Below are positions 1 to 6,629 of a stretch of 6,689 nucleotides of DNA, in pieces (position 1 is the stretch's first letter; each line of letters starts with the position of its first letter). The notes under the pieces were generated by a model, which worked only from the letters and a program-made list of their open reading frames with translations, had not been told where the DNA came from and made no database searches. Both the position numbers and the translations under genes were made by a program. The stretch spans positions 1 through 6,689 of the forward strand of contig DLVV01000021.1 of the NCBI GenBank assembly GCA_003445035.1, given 5' to 3'. Source of the DNA: Planctomycetaceae bacterium (GTDB lineage: Bacteria; Planctomycetota; Planctomycetia; Planctomycetales; Planctomycetaceae).

Positions 1-420
1 ATTCGCTTCTACTACACCGGCATCAGTGGACGACATTGGGACACCTATCACAAAGACACACCGGACCATGCGGTCGGTTTGGCGACACTGCGGCTCGACG
101 GTTTTGTCTCGGTCGAGACGGATGACCAGGGGACTCTCACAACGAAGTCGCTGATATTTCTGGGCGATACGCTTGTGGTCAACGCCAACGCCAGCGGCGG
201 AGCAATCACGGTTGAGGCCCTCGACGCGGATGGCAAAGTCATCGATCGGTTTAGTCGCACCAACTGTCAACCAATTACGTCCGACAGCGTCCGGCATGTT
301 GTGTCGTGGAATGGCAACTCGGACAGTCGTCTTCTGCAAGGCCGACCGATCAAGTTGCGGTTTCACTTGAGACGCGCGAAATTGTACGCCTTCGAACCAG
401 CAACTCGACAACGCCAATAA
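1..420 (+). CDS. C-terminal part of an exported glycosidase-like (propeller plus beta-sandwich) protein
   Basis: The frame is open from base 1 to a TAA at 418-420, giving 139 residues; the start lies outside the window. The first visible residues (IRFYYTGISGRHWDTYH) look like the last strand of a beta-propeller of the kind seen in GH32/43-like planctomycete proteins. A motif G-L-A-T-L-R-x-D-G-F-V-S at about residues 30-41 then leads into a beta-sandwich with G-T-L-T-T, V-E-A-L-D-A-D-G and G-R-P-I-K-L-R-F ending in L-Y-A-F-E. The same domain closes the next gene (496-600 of that protein), about half identical by eye, so the two genes are paralogues. The next gene starts 27 bases downstream, so the pair is probably co-transcribed. 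The domain assignment is from recalled family pattern. Enzyme activity and substrate cannot be inferred from this fragment. Confidence 0.85.
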   Translation: MRFYYTGISGRHWDTYHKDTPDHAVGLATLRLDGFVSVETDDQGTLTTKSLIFLGDTLVVNANASGGAITVEALDADGKVIDRFSRTNCQPITSDSVRHVVSWNGNSDSRLLQGRPIKLRFHLRRAKLYAFEPATRQRQ

Positions 421-447
421 CAGAAACAAAAAAGGCGACGCTCAGTT

Positions 448-2292
448 ATGTGTTCTTCACGTGCCCGATTCTGTCTGGCGTTGATCAGTGTTCTATTTGG
501 CCTCCACTCAACCACTCAGGCCAAGGTGATGCTTCATGCACACTTCGATGGCACGACCGCGAATGCCGATTACGCATTAGGCGACAAGAAGGCACGATCA
601 GCACTGCCCAATAGCAACAAAGTTGCAGGCATCTTGGACGGCGGACGTTGGGGACGGGCGCTGGACGCGACGAAAGCCACGGCAAATTGCACGTTCGACG
701 CAGCCAGGAACTTCAACCCGAAACGTGGAACGGCTGAGATGTGGTTTCGGATCCAGGAACACGAAGAGGGAATGTATCACCCATTGTTCGGATGGTTTCG
801 GCCGCCGCACTTGCCTGGTGCCAAGAAACGACAGTCGGCGATGTATGTTTACTTACACAATTCGGTGATGGTTCTTGGCCGATATACGCCGAAACACAAA
901 TCCACACTAAAAGTCACACCGGTCAAAGTTGGACGCTGGCATCATCTGGAGGTCAACTGGAACTGCGAACGAGGCCACGGGCAGAGCGTCTACAATGTCT
1001 TTCTTGACGGCAAGAGTCTGATCCGAATCGTCGATGGCGGGGCGTTCGAAGACGGCGACGGCGCCCAATTACACGTGGGTATCTGGGACTATGCGTTTAG
1101 CCATCGACTTCGCGGCCGGATCGACGAACTCCGAATCACCGACCAGGTCGAGCATTTGAAGGACTTCGATCCGCCGACCAGCCCACATGCCACCCCGGGA
1201 ACGATCAACTATGCCAAAGTGACTCACAGCACCGCCATCAAACGTCTGAAGCAATTCAACACCGAGATCGAGTTGCTGATGACATATTCCGGAGCAATCG
1301 GCGGCAGCGATGCCGCCCGCGCGATTCGCGAGAGCCAGGCGATTGCGAAAGAAGTCGCCCGCACCCTGGAGTCGTTGAATTCGTCACTCGGCGCGGACAA
1401 TCCCAACGTGCCGGAGCTTTGCACCGCCGTTGACGCGATTGCTGACAGGCTTAGCACGGCGCGGTTGCCAGTTCACCAGATCACGGCCAAAGCCGCCGCG
1501 CTCTCCGCCACTGAAGATCGCCGCTCGCTACTGTTCAAAGACCTCAACAACGAACTGGTTGGCGACGCAGTGATTCTCAACGGCCGGCAGTTATTTGTTG
1601 ACGACTACGTCATTGAGAATACCAAGGGCTTGAAACGCGAGACCCATTCTCAACTCGTCAAAAAGCAACTCGGTAAGTTGGAAGCCCAATCCACTCGCGG
1701 CTCGTTACTGTACGACAGCAAGGAAAGGCAGTTCAAACTCTGGTTCGTGGGGGACTCAAATCGCAAGAATCCGATCTTGTGCTTTGCAGTTTCACGCAAC
1801 GGCCTTGATTGGCAAAAACCCAAGAACAGTCCACCGCTGAAGCTTGGACGAAAAGTCAGCTTTTATGAGCAGGGAATCAACGGTCCGCGCTTCGATTACG
1901 ACGAGTTGCTGAAAAACGGTCTTGTCCTGACAACCACTCGTCGCGATGGTTTCGTGTCAATCAATGCGGAGAACGCAGGAGTGCTGACCACGCGGCGCTT
2001 CGTCGCAATCGGCGACACACTGGTGCTCAATGCTCAGGCCACCAACGGTAATATTCGTGTTGAAGCCATCGATGCTCTTGGTCGAGTGATCAAAGGATTT
2101 TCGAAGGATGACTGTAGGCCGATCACGGGAGACAACACCAAGCACGTTGTTTCCTGGGCGGATTCAACGAATTGTCATTCGCTACAAGCCCGTCCAATCA
2201 AACTCCGGATTTACATGAACCGGGCGAAGCTGTTTTCCTTCGAGTTTCGAATCCGGAACAACCATTATGTGCCGAATACTTATCGGCAATAA
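448..2292 (+). CDS. Exported LamG-domain protein with a shortened glycosidase-like propeller and C-terminal beta-sandwich
   Basis: This encodes 614 residues, starting at ATG 448. The start gives a good Sec signal peptide (residues 1-25, hydrophobic LALISVLFGL, likely cleavage after TTQA); the ribosome site is weak (AAGG at 432-435). Residues about 27-232 are a LamG/concanavalin-like jellyroll: FDG near the start, R-G-T-A-E-M-W-F at 93-100, G-R-W-H-H-L at 162-167, F-L-D-G-K at 185-189 and R-G-R-I-D-E-L-R-I at 222-230. Residues about 255-370 are a helix-rich linker. At 378 a propeller begins (N-G-R-Q-L-F-V-D-D-Y; blade signature S-R-N-G-L-D-W at 449-455), but by 496 the protein is already in the C-terminal sandwich (R-R-D-G-F-V-S to L-F-S-F-E). 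Relatives carry several blades between these points, so a few hundred residues seem to be missing in frame. It is probably a surface or periplasmic carbohydrate-binding protein; catalysis is doubtful. The 14-residue tail after F600 is not shared with the paralogue. Confidence 0.85.
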   Translation: MCSSRARFCLALISVLFGLHSTTQAKVMLHAHFDGTTANADYALGDKKARSALPNSNKVAGILDGGRWGRALDATKATANCTFDAARNFNPKRGTAEMWFRIQEHEEGMYHPLFGWFRPPHLPGAKKRQSAMYVYLHNSVMVLGRYTPKHKSTLKVTPVKVGRWHHLEVNWNCERGHGQSVYNVFLDGKSLIRIVDGGAFEDGDGAQLHVGIWDYAFSHRLRGRIDELRITDQVEHLKDFDPPTSPHATPGTINYAKVTHSTAIKRLKQFNTEIELLMTYSGAIGGSDAARAIRESQAIAKEVARTLESLNSSLGADNPNVPELCTAVDAIADRLSTARLPVHQITAKAAALSATEDRRSLLFKDLNNELVGDAVILNGRQLFVDDYVIENTKGLKRETHSQLVKKQLGKLEAQSTRGSLLYDSKERQFKLWFVGDSNRKNPILCFAVSRNGLDWQKPKNSPPLKLGRKVSFYEQGINGPRFDYDELLKNGLVLTTTRRDGFVSINAENAGVLTTRRFVAIGDTLVLNAQATNGNIRVEAIDALGRVIKGFSKDDCRPITGDNTKHVVSWADSTNCHSLQARPIKLRIYMNRAKLFSFEFRIRNNHYVPNTYRQ

Positions 2293-2356
2293 CGATTCGT
2301 CTAACCTGTTCGACTCTCGCCAGCCGTCGACCAGCATCCCACGGCCTCCAAGCAAA

Positions 2357-2387
2357 CAGGCCGCATCTCGTTTCGAGACGCGGCCTG
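2357..2387 (-). terminator. Intrinsic terminator of the tRNA-Arg gene
   Basis: A 14-bp stem (2357-2370 with 2374-2387) closes a 3-base loop (2371-2373). The only imperfect pair, 2365/2379, is a G-U wobble in the minus-strand RNA but an A-C mismatch in the plus-strand RNA. On the minus strand the stem is followed by TTTGCTT; on the plus strand no T-run follows. Both points say it terminates minus-strand transcription coming from the tRNA, starting 5 bases past its 3' end. It may also partly block read-through from the plus-strand gene ending at 2292. Confidence 0.8.
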
Positions 2388-2392
2388 GCAAG

Positions 2393-2466
2393 CACGCCCG
2401 GCAGGATTCGAACCTGCGACCTGCGGATTAGAAGTCCGCTGCTCTATCCAACTGAGCTACGGGCGC
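2393..2466 (-). tRNA. tRNA-Arg, anticodon TCT
   Basis: The reverse complement folds into a complete 74-base cloverleaf: acceptor GCGCCCG/CGGGCGT (first pair G-U), D stem GCTC/GAGC, anticodon stem GCGGA/TCCGC around the loop CTTCTAA, 5-base variable loop AGGTC, and T stem GCAGG/CCTGC around TTCGAAT. The anticodon TCT reads AGA (and AGG by wobble), so it delivers arginine. The discriminator base is G. CCA is not encoded; the bases after the discriminator read CTT, so it must be added by nucleotidyltransferase. It stands alone, opposite in direction to the protein genes on both sides, with its own promoter and terminator. Confidence 0.97.
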
Positions 2467-2479
2467 GTGAGAACGGGCG

Positions 2480-2508
2480 ATTGTACACGATGACCGTAGA
2501 AGTGTGGC
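2480..2508 (-). promoter_or_regulatory. Probable promoter of the tRNA-Arg gene
   Basis: On the minus strand a near-consensus -10 box TACAAT (2485-2480) lies 13 bases before the mature tRNA 5' end, which would leave a leader of only a few bases. Seventeen bases upstream of it is GCCACA (2508-2503), which matches only the ACA half of the -35 consensus. The -10 call is good; the -35 call is weak. Confidence 0.6.
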
Positions 2509-2599
2509 GTCGTTTGCCTCGCGTCGGTTCCCCGGCTGCCGGTACGATGCACGCGGTTAAAGTCTCCTTTCTCAACGTCAAATCCGGGACACCGATACG

Positions 2600-3844
2600 A
2601 TGAACCGACTGGCCGTACTCCTGGCATATGGCATCATTCTACTGGCCACCGGAACCACGACGGCCGGCAACTGGCCGGCCTGGCGCGGGGCCGACGGACG
2701 AGGAATCAGTACCGACACCCACCTGCCGGTGACGTTCGGTCCCTCGACCAACGTCACCTGGAAAGCCCCGCTGGCCGGAGAGGGCAACTCGACACCGATC
2801 ATCTGGAACGACCGGGTCTTCGTCACCGGCCCCCGTGACGGCGGAAAGATCCGCAGCCTGATCTGCTTCGACCGCAAGACCGGCCGTGAGCTCTGGCACC
2901 ACGACATCCCGTTTCCCGACAAGGAAACCGCTCACAACGACAACCCGTTTTGCTCGGGTTCGCCGACCACCGATGGCCGCCTGGTCTACGCCAGCTTCGG
3001 TTCGGCCGGCATCGTCGCCTGCGACTTCACCGGAAAGGTCGCCTGGCACCGAAAACTCGGTCCCCTGGCCCACGTCTTCGGCCCCGCCACCACACCGGTG
3101 CTCTACAAGGACCTGCTGGTCACCCATCGCGGACCGGGGGAGCCGACCCACATCGTCGCGCTGGACAAGCGGACCGGACGCACCCGCTGGGACACCGTCG
3201 AGGTGGGCAAGAACCACCAGTTGTACGGGTCGTGGTCGACGCCGATCTTCTACCGGGTGGGCGACCGGGACGAGTTCGCGCTGTCGATGCCCGGCGAGTT
3301 GAAAGGGTACGACGCACTGACCGGCAAACCGCTATGGAGCTGCCAGGGCCTGGGACCCAGCAACTACCCCGACACGGCGGTCGGGGACGGCGTGCTGCTG
3401 GGTGTCAGCGGATTCCGCAAATCGATGATGGCGGTCAAGATGGGAGGTCGCGGCGACATCACCTCCTCGCACCGGCTGTGGCATGTCGAGCAGACACCCC
3501 AGCGGGTCGGTTCGGGCGTCGTACACGGCGGGCACCTCTACATCGCCAATGACCCGGGACTGGCCGAATGCATCAACGTCGCCACCGGCAAGACCGTCTG
3601 GAAACACCGGCTTGGCGGGCGGCTCTGGGGCTCGATGCTCATGGCCGGCGACCGGCTCTACGTGGCCAACACCCAGGGCCAGGTTTTCGTGCTGGCCGCC
3701 TCGACCACCTTCCGCCAGATCGCCCGCAACGACATGGGTGAACACATCAAGGCCGCACCGGCGGTCTCCGACGGACAGCTGTTCCTGAGAACCTACAAGA
3801 CGCTGTATTGTCTTGGCGAACGGAAACAGGAGACCGCAAAATGA
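2600..3844 (+). CDS. Exported PQQ-like (BamB-type) beta-propeller protein
   Basis: This encodes 414 residues. The ATG at 2600 directly opens a Sec signal peptide (hydrophobic LAVLLAYGIILLATG, cleavage near residue 22), so the start is secure although only a weak GGGA precedes it. The mature end N-W-P-A-W-R-G (24-30) is characteristic of planctomycete PQQ-like propellers. The blade motif D-x-x-T-G-x-x-x-W recurs with variation near residues 91-99, 142-149, 189-197, 238-246 and 326-334, and G-S-x-x-T-P or G-N-S-T-P segments open several blades. There is no lipobox cysteine, so unlike BamB it should be soluble in the periplasm rather than lipid-anchored. Whether it binds PQQ, or is a structural or sugar-binding propeller, cannot be told from sequence. 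It heads a three-gene run; its TGA overlaps the next ATG. In the 133-base leader after the tRNA the only promoter-like elements are a TACGAT (2543-2548) beside a perfect 11-base palindrome (2532-2542), with no good -35. Confidence 0.93.
   Translation: MNRLAVLLAYGIILLATGTTTAGNWPAWRGADGRGISTDTHLPVTFGPSTNVTWKAPLAGEGNSTPIIWNDRVFVTGPRDGGKIRSLICFDRKTGRELWHHDIPFPDKETAHNDNPFCSGSPTTDGRLVYASFGSAGIVACDFTGKVAWHRKLGPLAHVFGPATTPVLYKDLLVTHRGPGEPTHIVALDKRTGRTRWDTVEVGKNHQLYGSWSTPIFYRVGDRDEFALSMPGELKGYDALTGKPLWSCQGLGPSNYPDTAVGDGVLLGVSGFRKSMMAVKMGGRGDITSSHRLWHVEQTPQRVGSGVVHGGHLYIANDPGLAECINVATGKTVWKHRLGGRLWGSMLMAGDRLYVANTQGQVFVLAASTTFRQIARNDMGEHIKAAPAVSDGQLFLRTYKTLYCLGERKQETAK
3828..3832 (+). promoter_or_regulatory. 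Ribosome binding site fixing the start of the aldo/keto reductase
   Basis: AGGAG lies 8 bases before ATG 3841, inside the last codons of the propeller gene. It favours ATG 3841 over the in-frame TTG at 3808, which would add 11 residues ahead of the twin-arginine leader and has no comparable site. Confidence 0.7.
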
Positions 3845-4911
3845 CCTGCCAGAGCAAAACCACGACACTCTCGCGGCGCGACTTCAACCGGTCCCTGGCC
3901 ACCCTGGCCGCTGGAGCCATGGCTGGAGGTACGGCCACGGCAGCCGGCAAGCCCCTGGACAAAGTCCGCTTCGGGAAGACCGATCTGCTGGTCACCCGTT
4001 ACAGCCAGGGCACGGCCTTCCGAGAGATCCCCCGAAACGACAACCCTCAGACCCGCCGCGTGCTGCACCGCTGCCTGGACGTCGGCATCAACTTCTTCGA
4101 CTCGGCCGAAGCCTACAGCTGGGGCGAGTCCGAAAAACTGCTCGGCCGTGTCATCAGGGGCCGCCGCGACAAGGTGGTCATCTGCACCAAGGCGGCTCCC
4201 AGCCGGGCTCCGGTCAAGGACCCCAAGACCAACAAGTTCAAGCTTGGTCAACCGGTGACCTTCACCCGCAAGGTCCTGGCTCAAAAATGCGAGGGCAGTC
4301 TCAAGCGACTCGGTACCGATCACCTCGACCTGTTCCTGCTCCACGACGACGACGGCAAGACGCCCCCGGTAGAGATCGCTGAATCGATGGACCGGCTGGT
4401 GAAGGCCGGCAAGGTGCGTTACTGGGGACTGTCGAACTTCTCGGCCGACAACCTCCAGCGATACGTCGGCCTGCCGCGGAAAAACTCCCGCAGCCGGGTC
4501 GGTGGCACCGAGGACTATTTCCACATCGCGGCGGGCCTGAGAATGCCGACGGACCTGCTGAAGGTCGTCGGCAACGCGGGCCTGGGCATCCTGGCCTTCA
4601 GCCCGCAGGACTGCGGCCGGCTGTCACCCGGACGCAAGGAGAACGCGGCCTACGGGTCCCTGGTGGCCACGCTCGATGAAGTGGCTGCCGAGCTGAACAC
4701 GACCCGGCCCCGGGTGCTGATCGCCTGGAGCCTGGCCAACCCGGCGGTGACATCGGTGCTGGGTGGTGCCGAGAGCGTCGCCCATGTCGACGACAACATC
4801 GGTGGCACGCACCTGCAGATCCCCTCGGAGTTGATGGCTCGTCTGAACGAGGCCAGCCGGGCCCACACCCGCCGCCGGCGGGCTCGAGCCACCGGACGAT
4901 CCGGGAAATGA
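3841..4911 (+). CDS. Tat-exported aldo/keto reductase
   Basis: This encodes 356 residues. The ATG overlaps the preceding TGA (ATGA), so it is translationally coupled. The leader T-L-S-R-R-D-F-N-R (twin arginine at 12-13) followed by an alanine/glycine-rich stretch to about residue 36 is a Tat signal; the enzyme would leave the cytoplasm folded with its nicotinamide cofactor. The AKR barrel starts at V-R-F-G-K-T (42-47). The catalytic tetrad is complete: D87 and Y92 (F-F-D-S-A-E-A-Y), K117 (I-C-T-K) and H168 (F-L-L-H). G-L-S-N-F at 196-200 is the usual cofactor-contacting Ser-Asn segment, and V-L-G-G-A-E-S to D-N-I (307-320) fits the C-terminal cofactor-binding region. The Q-x-x-Y-N segment normally found between these is not recognisable around 215-235. 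The C-terminus is rich in arginine (R-R-R-R at 344-347). It is probably an NAD(P)-dependent sugar or aldehyde oxidoreductase. Substrate and cofactor choice are unknown. Confidence 0.93.
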   Translation: MTCQSKTTTLSRRDFNRSLATLAAGAMAGGTATAAGKPLDKVRFGKTDLLVTRYSQGTAFREIPRNDNPQTRRVLHRCLDVGINFFDSAEAYSWGESEKLLGRVIRGRRDKVVICTKAAPSRAPVKDPKTNKFKLGQPVTFTRKVLAQKCEGSLKRLGTDHLDLFLLHDDDGKTPPVEIAESMDRLVKAGKVRYWGLSNFSADNLQRYVGLPRKNSRSRVGGTEDYFHIAAGLRMPTDLLKVVGNAGLGILAFSPQDCGRLSPGRKENAAYGSLVATLDEVAAELNTTRPRVLIAWSLANPAVTSVLGGAESVAHVDDNIGGTHLQIPSELMARLNEASRAHTRRRRARATGRSGK

Positions 4912-6611
4912 CGATGCACCGTCGCGAATTCCTGCAGGCGGTCGGAGCCTCGACCCCGGCCGCTCTTCCGGCCTCCGCCGATGCCCCAGCAACGGCGTCC
5001 GCAGGCCAACCGCCGACCGAACCCCGCGTGCTGCTCTACGACGACGGCCGCCACGCCAGCCCGTTGTACCAGTACGCCCCACCGCTGACCCCCGACGACT
5101 TCGTGATCACCGTCGACCAGTTGGCCGACAGCGGTGTCGACACTCTGGTCTACGTCGCCGGGCTGGAGGGCGGCACGCAGATCTACGACAGCCGCGTCGC
5201 CCAGACCTGGGGCGACAATGTCAAGCAGTGGACCCATCCGGTCTGGTACCGCGCCGGCCGCCACCTGAAACAGCTGATCGATGACGGGCACGATCCGCTC
5301 GAGCTGATCTGCCGGCGAGCTCACCAGCAGAACCTGCTGCTGCTGGCCGGCAACTGGATCTCGCTGCAGGGTGCCGACCGGGCCACCGAGGGAGGGCGCG
5401 GACGCCAGTCGGATTTCGTTTTCGACCACCCACGGTTTGAAGTCGGTCCCGAAAAGGATCCGCGAGCACGTTACGCTCACCCCCGGCGATTCAGTTTCCT
5501 GCACCAGGCGGTCCGTGACGAACGGCTGGCCGTCTTCGAGGAGATGCTGACCCGGTACCCAACCGACGGCGTCGAGATCAACCTGACCGAGTTCGTGCCA
5601 TTGTGCCGGTTCGACGAAGTCGACCGACTCAGCCCGCTGTTGACCGAGTGGTTGAGACGACTCAGGAAAACGGCCGATCGGGCCGCACAGGACCAGGGCC
5701 GAGCCAAGCGGATTTACGTGCGGCTGCCGACGGATATCCCCACCCAGCAGCAACTGGGGTGCGACTCGGCCACCTGGATCGCTGACGGGCTGGTCGACGG
5801 CCTGGTCTGCATGAACGGCATCGGCGACGCCGTGATGACCCAGTGCTGGTCGATGGAACCGCTGAAAAAGCTGGTCGGCGATTCGGACTGCCGCCTGGTC
5901 GCCGGATTCAACAACCTGCTGCAGAGCCAGTTTCATCGTTCGGCCACTCAGGCGATGACCTGGGCGGCCGCCGCCAACGCCTGGAACGACGGTGCCGACG
6001 GATTCGCCGTCGTCGATTACCACTGGACACCCAACGGATGGCCGTTGACCGCTGCGGACTACCAGACGCTCCGCGTGCTGGGGCACCCCGAATTGCTGCG
6101 GTTCCGTGACAAGGACTACCGCGCCCTGCGGCTCGGCCGAAGCCGGAACGAACCGATCGCCTGGCCGGACGCGATGGTCGATGCGTTGCCGAAGCCGCTG
6201 GAAGAGAAACAGCCGGTCGAGCTGACGCTGCAAATTGCCGATGACCTGGAGGCCGCCGCAAAGCAGCAGAAGATCGAATCGGTCCGCCTGCGGATTCGCA
6301 TCACCAACATCGAAGCCTCGCTCAACAAGGTCCGAGTCGAGCTCAACGGCAAGCGGCTGCCCGAGTCGATCCTGTCACTGGACGACCTGATCTATCGCCA
6401 ACAGCCGCTGGGGTCCTTCAACCCCTACGGGTTCGTCTACGAGTACCGCCTGCCCGAATCGCTGTGGCCCCGCCGGGGGGAAAACCGCGTCCGGGTGAAA
6501 CTGGTCGAGAAAGACCGGGGCATCGACACCAAATTCGACGTCTCGGATATCGACCTGGTGATCGACTACAACCCCCAGCGGCACCTGCGTGAGAACCCGG
6601 TGGCGTACTAG
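4908..6611 (+). CDS. Tat-leader TIM-barrel, glycoside hydrolase-like protein with C-terminal beta domain
   Basis: This encodes 567 residues from ATG 4908, which overlaps the previous TGA; an in-frame ATG at 4914 lies 7 bases after GGGA (4903-4906) and may be the true start. The leader H-R-R-E-F-L-Q-A-V-G is a twin-arginine motif, but its hydrophobic part is short and cut by prolines. Residues about 39-410 look like an alpha/beta barrel of the glycosylhydrolase type: alternating strands such as V-D-T-L-V-Y-V-A (77-84), L-L-L-L-A-G-N-W (143-150), T-D-G-V-E-I-N-L-T-E-F (219-229), I-Y-V-R-L-P (269-274) and G-F-A-V-V-D-Y-H-W (365-373). D220, E223 and E228 sit on a central strand and are the best catalytic or ligand candidates. 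Residues about 436-553 form a separate all-beta domain. I do not recognise a named family. It is the last gene of the coupled operon, so it likely acts on the same glycoside or sugar as the reductase. Confidence 0.9.
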   Translation: MTMHRREFLQAVGASTPAALPASADAPATASAGQPPTEPRVLLYDDGRHASPLYQYAPPLTPDDFVITVDQLADSGVDTLVYVAGLEGGTQIYDSRVAQTWGDNVKQWTHPVWYRAGRHLKQLIDDGHDPLELICRRAHQQNLLLLAGNWISLQGADRATEGGRGRQSDFVFDHPRFEVGPEKDPRARYAHPRRFSFLHQAVRDERLAVFEEMLTRYPTDGVEINLTEFVPLCRFDEVDRLSPLLTEWLRRLRKTADRAAQDQGRAKRIYVRLPTDIPTQQQLGCDSATWIADGLVDGLVCMNGIGDAVMTQCWSMEPLKKLVGDSDCRLVAGFNNLLQSQFHRSATQAMTWAAAANAWNDGADGFAVVDYHWTPNGWPLTAADYQTLRVLGHPELLRFRDKDYRALRLGRSRNEPIAWPDAMVDALPKPLEEKQPVELTLQIADDLEAAAKQQKIESVRLRIRITNIEASLNKVRVELNGKRLPESILSLDDLIYRQQPLGSFNPYGFVYEYRLPESLWPRRGENRVRVKLVEKDRGIDTKFDVSDIDLVIDYNPQRHLRENPVAY

Positions 6612-6629
6612 CCCCGGAGAGTCCGCGGG

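Noticed and set aside
2393..2466. tRNA gene as a visible attachment site with duplicated 3' end
   Set aside because: No second copy of the tRNA 3' segment occurs elsewhere in the window, so an att site is only a hypothesis.
2172..2603. Plus-strand open frame of 143 codons
   Set aside because: It runs through the antisense of the tRNA-Arg gene; the translation includes the G-R-I-R-T-C-D-L-R-I-R-S-P-L-L-Y-P-T-E-L peptide commonly produced when tRNA complements are mistranslated. It also overlaps the end of the LamG gene in another frame.
2639..3217. Minus-strand open frame of 192 codons, and plus-strand frame 2950-3552
   Set aside because: Both are shadows of the PQQ-like propeller gene in GC-rich sequence, with no leader, ribosome site or domain.
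3793..4524. Minus-strand open frame of 243 codons
   Set aside because: It is antisense to the aldo/keto reductase, whose catalytic tetrad and Tat leader are unambiguous.
4650..6233. Long minus-strand open frame of 527 codons
   Set aside because: It lies opposite the reductase end and the barrel gene. The translation has no recognisable domain and looks like the antisense of GC-rich codons; the plus-strand proteins have clear leaders and motifs.
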